A DNA stretch of 64,000 nucleotides. Source: Selaginella tamariscina (taxonomy: Eukaryota > Streptophyta > Lycopodiopsida > Selaginellales > Selaginellaceae). The position numbers were made by a program, and so were the translations under genes. The notes under the pieces are model-generated. The model saw only the letters and a program-made list of their open reading frames with translations, was not told the origin of the DNA and searched no databases. Every line of letters begins with the position of its first letter. The stretch's first letter is position 1. The stretch covers positions 406,269 to 470,268 of the forward strand of contig PUQB01000034.1 of NCBI GenBank assembly GCA_003024785.1, written 5' to 3'. Below, one piece after another: positions 37,601 to 48,806 of the stretch.

Positions 37601-38410
37601 TGCTGGTTGGAACATTTATGTTGGCATTGACAAAAAAGGAGTAACCATCGTTGTTATTTATGTTGAGGATTTGCCAATTGTAACTAGTACACCCTTGTAT
37701 GAATCAAGTCAAAACTTAATAATAAGTTTCAAACGACCAACTTAGGCAAGCTTCAATATTGTCTTGGTTTACAAATTTGATGTGATCGCACAAGGAAAAC
37801 ACTCTTTCTTCACCAAATAAATAAGTACATTGAGGATATCTCTAACAAGTTTGAGTGTTTTTTAGCAAGTCAGTCACTGCCAAATTAGCAAGTATTTGAA
37901 TTGATCGCGATAAGGGGGAACATCCAAAGATGAAGGGCTTGCCGTATCAAAATGTTGTTGAAGCTGTACTTTATTTTGCTGTGTCAACAAGGCTGGATAT
38001 CTTTGTTGCAGTAGTAGTAATAAGTGTTGCAAGGTATATGAAAAAACCCAAGACTACAACATGGGGGAGCTCATGACAAGTACCATCAACTTGTAGGGTA
38101 TATTGATGTAGATTAGGCATGGGATATCAATGGTCAAGTATCTAGAACAGGATATTGCTTCAAGTTATTTGATGTAGCCATCTGTTGGGTAAGCAAGTGA
38201 CAAAGTTCAATAGTTACATCCTCCTATGAACCTGAGTACATAGTATTAACTACAACAACAAAAGGAAGTCATCTGCTTATGCCAAATTTTAGAAGACATG
38301 GGACTCGGACAGTCTCAACCCACAATAGCCTACAACGACGAGCCAGCATTAAAGTTGCCTAGTAATACATGCCAAAACTAAGCACATTGATGTGGCACAG
38401 TGCTTGAGCT
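34621..38410 (+). mobile_element. Degenerate Ty1/copia retrotransposon
   Basis: TGGTATCAGAGC at 34,626-34,637 is the classical plant copia primer binding site (initiator tRNA-Met). Downstream, in element order, come a gag-like stretch, a protease relic (WQDSRATHYMTSY, family form DSGAxxHMT, near 35,490), a GAG-pre-integrase/integrase relic (FKHACARRLHMM, LVYIDTCEAF, YFLVIMDDY near 35,840-36,100), an RT relic (LSQMDAKCACLQGYLTKEIYI at 37,435, family form MDVKTAFLNG), and an RNase H relic (SGYCF-like, near 38,140-38,280) ending KTKHIDV near 38,385. Stops and frame breaks are everywhere. No 3' LTR is visible; a TPPII fragment starts within about 20 bases of the end. Confidence 0.78.
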
Positions 38411-38424
38411 AACAATGCTTGAGC

Positions 38425-39353
38425 TTGCTTAGATCACTCTGCACGTTCTTCGTCTGTGGGTCTCAGAAGCAAGGAAAACATCTCTAACCTGCAATGTGTG
38501 TGTGAGAAAAGAGACTTACTTCTTCCTCAATTTCCTTGTAGGGGATCTTTGTTGTGCTGGTTCCTTGTCCTTGCTTTTGTTGTCGTTCTGAAGAAAAAAC
38601 TTATAAGACCTTGTGTGTGTGCGCGCGCGTGCAGTGTGGTGCGTGCGTAACAAAATATGAGTTACCTTAGGAGGTGGTGCAACTAGTACTGTAACTCCTA
38701 CTAACGCTGGGCATGCTTGTCCATTTTGCTCACCTTTATTATTTGCTAAGGCAACGTCATTTTCCAACAGGCGCATCCTAAAAACAACAATTTACAAAAC
38801 ACACACACGTGACTATCTATACGATTACCTTTGGGGCTTTATCATCTCCAGGAGAGGCCACATAGACTGTTCGTCTTTCCTTGTTGTAAACACACACACA
38901 CACACACACATATATAAACTTCATATTGTATATGTCTATTGATAAGCTTAAACAACATACCCTGGAGCTAGTACTGTAGGCTTGAAGCTATTTGTACTAG
39001 TTATGGCACTATCGATGTTCTCAATTTTATGAAATTCTCAATAATAATAAATACAAATATGTGTACACACGTACAAATGCATGTGTGTGTACACACGTAA
39101 TATGTGTATTGATATAATATATAATGAATTATATCCTTATTATCAGAAACTTAATTCGATGATCAATAAACAGAACTGCCTTCTTCAGCTTCTCCAGGTA
39201 GTTAGAATTATCGTGGCTACAAAATATAGAACAGTATAGAACCACACACCCACGCGCACACGAGGCATAAGGTTACCGTATATACAACCATATTGAGTAG
39301 TCTCCTTTGGGAAGTTTCACACCTTTCTCCCATCGCCAAAACACTGCATATAA
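38425..39353 (-). pseudogene. TPP2: Tripeptidyl peptidase II C-terminal fragment
   Basis: Seven exon-like blocks in order on the minus strand, with GT-AG borders, match the C-terminal region of TPPII: KLPKGDYSIW (about 39,300), RHDNSNYLEKLKKAVLFID (about 39,170-39,230), NSFKPTVLAPG (about 38,950), ERRTVYVASPGDDKAPK (about 38,830-38,890), a block with GVTVLVAPPPK (about 38,665-38,776), EIEEEVRDVFLAS spanning 38,513-38,590 and 38,460-38,488, then TDEERAE followed by TGA where the family has Trp. One base is inserted before TDEER. The gene is cut on its 5' side by the Harbinger element (starts 39,354) and on its 3' side by the copia relic. Earlier parts lie on the opposite strand at 43.7-43.9 kb. 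Confidence 0.75.
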
Positions 39354-39924
39354 GGGTCGTTTTGCACCACACTTAACTTAATTGGGCTTAAGTAAGGGAA
39401 AATGGATTCGTACTTGCCCTTAAGTTGAGTAACCACTTACTTAACTTTTTTAAGGGTTTGACCACTAAGGGAATTGAATTCGCACCTGCCCTTAACTTAA
39501 GAAGCCACTTACTTAAGATTTTTTAAGGGTTTGACCACTAAGGGCAGTGCTTTCGCAATCTTCCCTTAACTTAACTTAATTTAAAGGAATAGTGAAAATT
39601 TGCAAAGAAAATTTAAGGGAGGTGGGGGGTCCCTTAACCCCCTTAACGACTCACGAGCTCGCCACCTTTTTCGCCACCTTCTTTAAAATAAAATAAAAAA
39701 TAAAATTTTACATGCGTAATGTGCATTTTTATATGTAAAATATATATTTATATTTTATATTTTTATTTTAACATATATAATTTAAAAGTAAGAAAATAAT
39801 AATATGAATTTCTCATTATTCTTAGTATATTCTTAGTATATTCTAAGTATATTCTCCTTCTACCCTAATTTCTGTAGGTTTCTACGCATCGGATAGAAAA
39901 GAATTTAGGAGAAATCGGGAGAGA

Positions 39925-41030
39925 ATGGCAGAAGAGCAAGCAGATCAGGTAGTCTTCTTTCCTTTCTTCTTCTTTTCTTGCATTCATTTGCATTCATTTG
40001 CATCAGGAGGCGGCCATAAAGACTACTAGATCTATTCGAGCTCAAGGGAGCCCGACTAACTGCAGTCGGGCTTTTAGCTACCCCTGGCTGGGATGGCACG
40101 AGCTCGGCCAGCCGAAAGCCCGACAGCAACTGCTGCCGGGCTTTCTGTCCACCATAGCTGTCGGGCTCATGGGCTGGCCGAAAGCCTGGCAGCAACTACT
40201 ACCAGGCTTTCTGCCGATTATGGCTGGGCTGGCTTGAGCTCGGCCAACATTGGTCGAGCTCATGGGCCGGCCGAAAGCCCGGCAGCAACTGCTGCCGGGC
40301 TTTCTGCCCACCATAGCTGCCTGGCTCATGGGCTGGCCGAAAGCCTGGCAGCAACTACTCCGGGCTTTCTGCCGCCCCTGGCTGGGCTGGCTTGAGCTCA
40401 GCCAGCATTGGCCGAGCTCATGGGGCCGCCCAAAGCCCAGCAGCAACTGTTGCCGGGCTTTCTACCTCCCCTGGCCACCCACGAAGCCTAGCAACAAGTG
40501 AAAGAACTCGGGCTAGGTCAGCTAGGTATGTCCGGTCGAGGAAACAACAACAATCTTCAAGGGTGGTGGGCGAAACAATTGACATTAGTGATAATGAGGG
40601 CCAGGGCCAGGGTTTCGAAGAAACTTCACATGAGATTGAAGGGCAAACAAGAAGCAAACGACCTCGGTCTCGGAATTGAACAATGGACGAGACAAAGACG
40701 CTTGTGGAGTTGAAACAACAAGAGTTCATGGCTAAGTTACAGATGTCAACTAGGCAACTTGTCAGTGTAACAGCAAATGCACGTTGGAGACAGATTGCAA
40801 AAGAAATGCAAGCACAAGGTTTCGACGATCGTGATGGAGAACAATGTCATAAGAAGTGGAAGAATTTGATCAACGATTATAAAGTTATTCACGACCACAA
40901 CAGGAAGTCGGGAGCTGCTGCATATTTGAGCTTGTCGAATCTAGAAAACAACGCCTTGGATTGCCAAACATGGACTTGGACCTGTTTGATTTATTGGATT
41001 CATTTCAAGGTGACCGAAGCTGCATGATGT
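39925..41030 (+). pseudogene. Harbinger Myb/SANT-like (trihelix) accessory protein, broken
   Basis: A first exon MAEEQADQ (39,925-39,948) with a GT donor may splice to EAAIKTTRSIRAQ from 40,007. The DNA-binding core is at about 40,676-40,920: an N-terminal Trp-containing segment (needs one base near 40,680), DETKTLVELKQQEF, ANARWRQIAKEMQAQGF, DGEQCHKKWKNLINDYKVI. This is the Myb-like trihelix found in the second gene of PIF/Harbinger elements, which binds the ends and helps import the transposase. A GC-rich tandem array (40,086-40,470) lies inside the locus and interrupts the frame. Frame breaks also follow the core near 40,960. Confidence 0.65.
40086..40470. repeat. GC-rich tandem array of palindromes
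   Basis: About six units of 55-65 bases. Each contains GAAAGCC(C/T)GGCAGCAAC followed by its inverted copy (GCTGCCGGGCTTTC) and a spacer of the type CCACCATAGCTG…GGGCTCATGGGC. In the best unit 13-base arms flank a 4-base loop. Base composition is unlike the surrounding AT-rich DNA. Confidence 0.8.
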
Positions 41031-41488
41031 CCCAACATGTAAACGACTCTGAAAATGATCCACCGATGACTCCAGTTTCACAAACAACTTCCACAAGTGC
41101 ACCTTTGACTGCTGATCACTCAGATGATGATGGAGATGGTGTCACTGCGACGAGAAGGCAAGCGAAGAAGGGAAAGTCTAGTTTGGTTGAAGCGGTTAAT
41201 GAAGGTACAAATGTACGGTTGAGATGAGGAGCCGCCAATTTGAGAGGACAGTAGAGTTGAGGAGGGAAAAGAACGCTTCTATTGAGAAGTTCGCATTGGC
41301 TATGACACGAATTGCTGATCACATTTGTGGACAGAGAAACAAAGACTAGATTAGCATGGGTGCATGTAGGTTGCATATATTTATCATTTGCAAGCTTTTA
41401 TTTGGATTATGTTAATGCATTTTTGTTTGTTATTTATAATATCGATTATATTATTTTTTCAGGACGTTTAATAAAATTAGCCTCGACC

Positions 41489-42712
41489 ATGGCTGGAGAT
41501 TTTTTTGTTCAATTCATCATGAACAACTCGGATTCTGATTCGGATGCTGAAGATGAAGAACGTGACAATTCAGATGATGATGATGCAGTAGTTCAGTACA
41601 TGCGGAGGTCAACACAAGCTACAATTAATAGGTCTTCTCCTTCACAGTGGGTTCGACTACGGAGTGAGGCATGGTGGGACACTTTTATGATGTCACACTA
41701 CGATGATGAGAGGTGGATAAAACTTCTTCGAATGCCACGGAGAACCTTTGTTATGATTTGTAATGTATTAGAGGATGACATCTCAAGGCGGGATACCCAC
41801 TACAGAGAAGTTGTACGAGTGGATATTAGAGTTGGAGCTACACTTTGGAAGATGGTGAGAAACAGTGACTACATGGACATTGGTGAGAGGTTTGCTATTG
41901 GAACTTCGACTGTTATGGTTGTGTTTGTAGAGACGACAGCAGCTATTTGTCGACGTTTCTGGTATAAGGTGGCATTTCCATCGACGGAAAATGAGGTTCG
42001 TGAGATGGCACATGAGTTCCAAGATGTGACACACACTCATTTACCAAATGTTGTGGGGGCCATAGATTGCACACATGTGGAGATACTTCAGCCTTTTACA
42101 AATGACCGAACGGACTACTTTGACAGGAAGCAACGGAATAGCATCATTGTGCAAGGGGTTGTTGATGCACGTAAGAGGTTTATAAATGTGAATGCTGGAT
42201 GGCTAGGTGAGCAAGTTACATTCATTTTGATTATGTTTGTGTAATGTTTTGGTATTTGCAGGTAACGTGCATAATATGCGAGTTTGGAAGAATTGCTCAC
42301 TTCATCAAAAGATCATTGATGGGGTTTATCTTCATGGACCTTTGGAGGCTGCTCATGTTGATTTGTGAAGCCTTATATTGTGGGTGATAAAGGATACCAA
42401 TTACAACCATTTTTAATGGTCCCATACACAGGCATGTAAAGTTAATATATTTATAACATATTTAACTTGAGTTTTTATAGGTGTCATCTTAATCTTGGTC
42501 AGGAGACCTTCAATAAGGAGCTTACTAAAGCACGATTGGTGGTTGAGCAAGCATTTGGCCTTTTAAAGCAAAAATTCCATTGCCTTGATTATAAGTTAAG
42601 AGTCCACCTTCCACACATTCCGAATACTGTGAGTGCTTGTGTTATTCTCCATAACATCTTCATTGATGAGGGCGAGGCCAATTATGAGGCAACTTTACGA
42701 GTAAAGGAGTGA
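41489..42712 (+). pseudogene. PIF/Harbinger DDE transposase (one frameshift, one catalytic change)
   Basis: Three exons, 41489-42206, 42262-42435 and 42481-42712, give 374 residues if one base is restored near 42,366. After an acidic N terminus (SDSDSDAEDEERD) come the helix-turn-helix region and the DDE core: VVGAIDCTHVEI (first Asp), GWLGNVHNMRVWK, IVGDKGYQLQPF (later Asp) and ARLVVEQAFGLLKQKFHCLD (Glu), then ILHNIFID. In active relatives the second block reads GSVHDSRV; here the Asp is Asn. Both the frameshift and this change predict an inactive protein. Confidence 0.85.
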
Positions 42713-43716
42713 AGAATTCGGCAACGTCAAGAAAGAAGAGATTGGGTGGAGTATGATAATCCTTCACAAGATCCTCAAGAACTTGGTGAGTAGGTACTAC
42801 TACACATGCTCGCACTATTAGATCAGCTCTTGAAGCTCATCTTATTTTTGAGACGCCATTTGTTAGGCATTAATTTGGAAATTGTTAATTTATGTTTTCT
42901 TTATTATTATTTTTTGTTTACCACAATAAATATCATGTGTTAAAGATAAACATGAAATATGAAAAGGATGTATACTAGAAATAGAATATATTTAGTATTT
43001 TTTTGTTAAATAAATAAAAATATTAAATGCAAATACATGTATACACACATGTTAACGCACATGCATATGTATATATAATATTTTTCATGAAGTTTTTACT
43101 TGTTCAAACATATCCAAAATATATAAAATTTAATTATCTATAGAATGTACCCATATACAATATTATATATAAGTATATAATTTCATCTCACCATATTTTT
43201 TTTTTTTTATAATAAGTAAAATTACTTTAAATGTTAATAAAAATTAAGGATGCACATATTATTTAAATCATAAATATTATAAATATATTTTAAAGTGGTT
43301 AAAAATATTTATTACAAATTAAAAATTATTTAAAAATATTTATTATAACTTGACATAATAATGTTAAATTAAATGTAGATATGTTAAGTTCATTAAAAAT
43401 AATTAATTAATAATCTTAACTTAAATGTAAATATAAAAGTATATTATATTAGGGCAATATTCGAATTCATTAATATTTTTATTAAGTATCTATGCGAATC
43501 CATTGCCCTTAACATAATTCTTTAATTTAAGTAAAAAAATTAAGGGTTGATACAAATCTAAAAACCCTTAACTTCTCTTTTAAAGGAAGAGTTGGTGCGA
43601 ATCAAATGCACCTTTAACCTTTACTTAACTTATGCATGCTAAGTTAAGTTAAATGTGTGCGAAACGACCCATAGTCGTGATTAATAAGTACATATATCAT
43701 TAAGCTAAATTGTTTT

Positions 43717-43934
43717 AATGATTTTGTTAATCGTCCAACTGAATGGAAGCTAGAAGCCTTGTCTGCAGAAAGAGATAAGTTAACGGATGGTGGACAAATA
43801 CAGGCCTTAACATTAATGATTTAGATTTATTAGTTTCTCATTGTGTTGTGCAGATAGACGGCGGAAAAATAACACCTCGATTTCCTGCTTTGAATAGTCA
43901 AGTTTACGACAACACGATTTACGATGCTAACAAG
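43717..43934 (+). pseudogene. TPP2: Tripeptidyl peptidase II fragment, opposite strand to the 38-kb part
   Basis: Two blocks on the plus strand: PTEWKLEALSAERDKLTDGG (43,717 to about 43,810) and, after a CAG acceptor, IDGGKITPRFPALNSQVYD ending YDANK with a GTATGG donor (43,854-43,934). In TPPII these precede the LPKGDY segment found at 39.3 kb on the minus strand. The two pieces are therefore neighbours in the protein but point towards opposite strands, so an inversion has occurred. They are separated by the Harbinger element. Confidence 0.55.
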
Positions 43935-44782
43935 GTATGGCGCGTCATATATTAACACGTGCGCGCGCACATGTCCAAAGTTTTCTTATATGTATGTCAT
44001 ACAGATTAATAAATAATATCACATCATATTAATACAAGAGTAAAATATATATCATAACTGAATATATTATATATTAGATACTTATTAGTTATCTACTATT
44101 TAAATTTTTACATTGGAGGTTATACTTTATAACGTATAACATAAATTATACTCTCAAGTTAATATATAATATACTCTCAAGTTAATAATATACTCTCTAA
44201 CAATAGTTTAACCACTCTCAATTTAAAGTTATATATGTCACCAGTTTTAGAATAATTTAACCAGGTATTACATATTAACGTGTAGTGTCACGATTTCTCA
44301 CTACCCCAAACGGTCGTGCGGCAACATACATTGCCTCTTCTAGGTTTATTATAGCCCCAAAATTTATAAAATTTATCTGCCTGCGTCCACTCGTGCGTGA
44401 AAGATTTTCACAAGAATGATTCGCACACTCCTGTCTCCTTCCGTGCAACACGCGTACGGAGCCACGCGCACATTAGCCGCTCTCTCCTCACACAATTAAA
44501 TCTAACTTAAGAGTTAGATTTAATTGTGTGACTTGTAATTGATGTATAAGTATATATAATTTTACTTTCTAATTTTTTTATTTTAGGGTTAGAAATATAT
44601 TTTGATACCTTCCAGGTGCCCTAAAGAAAATTCATTTCTTATAAAGATTATAGTTTAGAGTTTTCTCTTAGGTGTTATTTCAGTAAATATAAAACTACTC
44701 CGTGTACGTGTATGTACCATGTACATGTTATTAACTTAAACAATTCTTCTATATCTCTTAATATATCGTTTGCAACAATTGT
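43935..44782. other. AT-rich spacer with a perfect inverted repeat
   Basis: No gene seen. It contains a perfect 19-base inverted repeat at 44,489-44,530 (see separate entry) after a short GC-rich patch at 44,390-44,480. Confidence 0.55.
44489..44530. repeat. Perfect 19-bp inverted repeat with 4-base loop
   Basis: The left arm starts CACACAATTAAATC and the right arm ends GATTTAATTGTGTG. Arms of 19 bases match without error around TAAG. The repeat could fold as a stem-loop or be a joined pair of element ends. Confidence 0.85.
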
Positions 44783-46441
44783 TTAAAAGAATTCGCGTTC
44801 AATGTGAACGCCCTTGAAGATCACTGGAAAGGTTTTACCCATTCTCTTGGAAACAATAGTTACCAGAATGTAGTCTTCAGTGATTCCAAGCTGCTCAAGC
44901 TTATTGCTGATCCCAATTCTAAATGTCGTCTCCCGTTTAGGATTCATCAGTCTGTGGCTTGGAACATTTACAAAAGTTCCAGCGTATTCCACCGCGCTAG
45001 TTGCTGTCTCTCGGTTGGCATTTGGTAAGTTTATGAAAACATCAAACATAGTGGCATTCCCACTGTCAAATTCCACCCCTCGAATCACTAAAACCTCTTC
45101 TTCTTCATTTGTCGATCGATCCGGCCGCTTCACACGGGTCGTAAATTTGCCCTCCACTCTATGGTACTGCCCGGCCACTACCTCACCAAACTCTTGGTAG
45201 TTGCTTTTACCACGTTAGCACCCAGCGTTGAAGGCTTTGCCGACACCCATGGGTTGTTCACTTGTTGGTACCTGTACCCCAAATTAGTGGTGTCGAGCGA
45301 GTCAGCTACTCTAACCTTGACAAGCCTTGCATTCTCGTCGTAAAAGAAGAAGTTAGTGTTAAGCCAGTCGGAATGATTGAGATCGGTACGACGGCCGCCT
45401 GGGATGGTTTTCCACACTTCCCATATGCGGTCGACATTGGCATGATGTGCATAGAATATCGGATCTCTCCCAGCAGAGTACAGAGCACCATGTCTTCATT
45501 GGAACTTTCTAAATCACTGCCTGTCCATGTATGTACGCAGCCGTGAGGGATATATTGGATAGTTCCAGCCGCACCATTTTCTCCTTTAGGCTTTCCTAAG
45601 AAGAGAGAGGGTGTTTTGGAACCAGAAACGACATGCTGATACATAGCATTGTTATTTTGGTCCCTGATATGTGGCCTAGGCCTATCATCCTCTGGGCCTT
45701 CGTAGTGCAGGTCGACCAGCCTTGGTGGCATGTGATTACTGTTCCTTAATCCATCCATAAGTGCTGTTGAGTTTAAGTACATGGCTGGAATGACGTTGGC
45801 AAGCGGTGTAGAGACGGATTGATCGCCCAGTTCCAGAAGGGTAAAGTGAAGGTGTCGTCGTTAAGCATTCTGGCAAGAATCCGCTCGTGGAAATAGAGAA
45901 ACCAACGATGCCATGGTAAGAATAGCCAGTTATAGTGGACTTCCAAAATGGATACCATCTTCCTAATGTAATGACATCTTAGGATATATATATATATACA
46001 TACTATAAGACAGTGTTTTACTAACCTGGTGTAAGGAACCACTGCAGTAGGCGCAATGCAAGAGGGCTTGATTTGATAGCTTTCTTGGATCGCTATCCGG
46101 AAGGGCCCTTAATAGCTCATAAGCGCGATTATATTTTTCAATGTACGTAGAGTCAACCAAATGTGCAGCTGGACGGATTCGAATTGGCGGCTTGGATTTG
46201 GGAAGAACATATGCAATAGGATCTGTTTCAATACCTGGGGGCAGCATGCTATTGGAGTACCATATGCATCTTCAGTTTGGCATTTGATAGTTGAGTGGCT
46301 GCTGCTGCTGCTGCTTTCAAACAAGTACAAGGTGCCAAAAGCATTAGACAAATAATTGACAAAGATCATGAGCTGTGAACTGTACAATGCTGCTAAAGGA
46401 AGTAGGATTATCAACGTCAATACTAATACAAGCTTCGCCAT
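44783..46441 (-). pseudogene. PPO: Polyphenol oxidase copy 2, frameshifted
   Basis: Duplicate of the gene at 22.9-24.6 kb with the same two-exon layout; the intron lies at about 45,963-46,025. The secretory-type N terminus, CuA (HCAYCSGSLHQ; WLFLPWHRWFLYFHERIL), HTWTGSD and the C-terminal domain (GVEFDSGNATMFDVFINLP) are all readable. Breaks relative to copy 1: one base lost in a C/G run near 46,240, one near 45,826 (after WNW), one in a G run near 45,490 (just before the CuB block [20 protein letters not shown]) and one near 45,208. The frameshift before CuB sits within about ten bases of the one in copy 1 but is a different change. As read the protein ends shortly after the middle domain. 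Confidence 0.85.
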
Positions 46442-47042
46442 TAGGGCGTATACAACGTGCTATACGAGGTTCTATATAAATGCTCGAGACAGACTGGCTA
46501 CGCGTTGTTGTATAACTACTCTCCATGCAAATTGTATTTATATGTAATTATAATATATACATGGAGTGCAACTCAATTAAACGCACACGTGGTTATTAAC
46601 TATATTTATATATGATTCCGTCACACCTGATAACAATTGTGTGTGGTGCAAACCACACACCAATAGTTCAGAGTTGATTATATATAGATATATATATTCT
46701 ATTTTATTTAACTAGAAAAATGCTTCTACTTTATATGGTTTTCTGCAGCCAAAGCTACAGTTTGGAACGGCATACATGTTCTATATATATATATATATAT
46801 ATATAGCAATTTGACCGTGTGCGTTTAGTCGCCGAATTGCTAAATGCACATGATCACACGTTTTTGACATTTTTATTTAATTATTTTTATATATCAGTTA
46901 TATATATATATATATATATATATGATATAATTTAGTTAGAAACGTGTTATATATATTTCTATTTAAGCACCAGTGCATATACGTGTGTGTTAATAGAAAA
47001 TTAAAACATAAAGTATTTACGTAAAATTCATTTTCTACAAAG

Positions 47043-47065
47043 GTTTAGGGTTTAGGGTTTAGGGT
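47043..47065. repeat. Interstitial TTTAGGG telomere-type repeat
   Basis: Three consecutive TTTAGGG heptamers (preceded by GG), the plant telomere unit, in non-coding DNA. Confidence 0.9.
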
Positions 47066-47104
47066 CCCATGAACCTTAATAGTAAACCCTAACCAAAGAG
47101 GATA

Positions 47105-47290
47105 CTGTATGTAATAAATGAAATATATAAAACTATAACCATATAACGTATCAAGAGACTTATACTACAACTCGAAAATCTCTACTTATACTTTAAGCAG
47201 TCAAAGTATGGATCGTCTACCTGGATAATAAAGATGTTTCTCCCCCCATTCACCTAGCTTATATTCCATTAAGTAGAATAGAGCGTTGAT
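47105..47290. repeat. Dispersed repeat unit, copy C (uninterrupted)
   Basis: Same unit as 25,497-25,628 and 33,507-33,690, here without a MULE between its halves: GTAATAAATGAAATATATAA … CTGGATAATAAAGATGTTTC … CTTATATTCCATTAAGTAG … TAGAGCGTTG. It serves as the empty-site comparison for MULE copy 1. Confidence 0.7.
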
Positions 47291-47609
47291 ATAGATAGAT
47301 AGATAGATATATCATTTTGATAGGTTTGTGCAAACCGTACTTAATTATATATACTTTCCAAACTTTACTATACTCTATATATATATATTATCAATAACGT
47401 GAGAACAAATAAAACATGTCAAATCATATATTATATATAAAAAAAAAGAGTCAATAAAAGTCCAGGGGCATATGACTAATTTCTGAGAAGTCCGGGGGCA
47501 TGCTTGAAATTTACTGAAAACTCAGGGGTATAAATCAAATTTCCTTATATTTCTGTGATCATAATACATCGTGATGTTTTATTTTATATTAAAAATGTAT
47601 ATGTATAGT

Positions 47610-47760
47610 GGTGGTAAAGTCAAGGATGCGTATTAAGACAGCTTTCCTTAACGGTGAGTTACAAGAAGAAGTCTAGTCGAATTCTGCAAGCGCATCAGTG
47701 ACTGCCTCCCGGTTATGTTCATCCCACTTTTTGTTGCGTTCTCTCTGATTAAAGGAAAAC
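47610..47760 (+). mobile_element. Copia reverse-transcriptase fragment
   Basis: IKTAFLNGELQEEV (about 47,632-47,672, after a one-base slip; family form DVKTAFLNGELxEEVYM) and PPGYVHP (about 47,706-47,727) are typical copia RT residues in the right order. The rest is too degraded to follow. Confidence 0.6.
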
Positions 47761-47893
47761 TTAACTATTGATCAAACCATTAAAGAGTATTCACTTCACC
47801 TTCATACGAGAAACTTGCACAGATGGATTCTTCCAAGATTCATTCAAATGCAATGTTGCCAAAAATCTATATTAGCATACAATACACACGCAC

Positions 47894-47896
<3 letters not shown>

Positions 47897-47957
<61 letters not shown>
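47897..47957. repeat. (TA)n(GA)n compound microsatellite
   Basis: A TA run followed directly by a GA run, about 60 bases in total. Confidence 0.95.
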
Positions 47958-47962
<5 letters not shown>

Positions 47963-48244
47963 TATACATATATCTATATATTCATGCACACACAAAACAC
48001 ACACACACACATATATGTTGACATCTAAAACTATCAGTCTCTTAAAGTTAAGTGGTAGTTAATTTTAAGTGTTAATATAATAAGCTATATAAGATATAGT
48101 TTAAGTGTTATATAAATTATTATTAACTTTAAGTGTTTTTAAATGAAGTTAAATATAAAAGAAAGCGATTTATACTATTTATATAATTTATTAATAAGAT
48201 TTCATAGTTTAGAAGTAATAAACAATGATGAATTGTATCCTTGT

Positions 48245-48504
48245 TATATACGTATCATGTTCCAGGTGGGTGGCTACTTAATTCTTGAGGATATTCCTAT
48301 CTTCAACCAACCAGAGGCCAGAGACGAAGACGGTATTACTGTAAGCATATTCTTTCTTATTCAAATTAGATTCATTAAACCAAGCTAACTAGGCGGAGCC
48401 TGAATACCATCTCTATACGCTCTACAACGAATCGTATAAGGTTACAATGCACGCTTCCCAGGCAAGTTGCACACACACGTTTGTATGTATATGGGCTAAA
48501 CATC

Positions 48505-48549
<45 letters not shown>

Positions 48550-48683
48550 CCATTAGTTATATATACTATAAGGCTATTATATGTTGTGAAAACCAACCAT
48601 CTATAGCAACACTTTTCTAGTATAAGTGCAAGTTTAGTAGAGACATCATCTCACTGCAAAAACATGTGATAAAGTTTGATGAA

Positions 48684-48756
<73 letters not shown>

Positions 48757-48775
48757 TGTGTGTGTGTGTGTGTGT

Positions 48776-48806
<31 letters not shown>

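Larger units (their letters stand above)
39354..43670 (+). mobile_element. PIF/Harbinger DNA transposon (decayed)
   Basis: Inverted ends GGGTCGTTTTGCACCACACT (left) and …GTGTGCGAAACGACCC (right) match the typical GGGxCGTTT start of plant PIF/Harbinger elements. The subterminal zones carry ACTTAA/CTTAAGTAAGG repeats on both sides. Inside are the two expected genes on one strand: a Myb/SANT-like protein and a DDE transposase. TSD is unclear (TAA on the left, ATA on the right; the family usually makes a 3-bp TWA). It interrupts a TPPII gene. Confidence 0.85.
46442..47609. other. AT-rich spacer, partly duplicated from 24.6-25.6 kb
   Basis: Shares blocks with the flank of PPO copy 1, but one segment (TGCAGCCAAAGCTACAGTTT near 46,746) is the reverse complement of its counterpart near 25,045-25,080. 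It also contains TA tracts (46,782-46,804 and 46,902-46,922), a telomere-like triplet at 47,043 and a dispersed repeat unit at 47,105-47,290. Confidence 0.6.

Noticed and set aside
39905..40195. Minus-strand open frame in the GC-rich array
   Set aside because: Repeat-driven peptide without homology; the plus strand carries the Harbinger genes.
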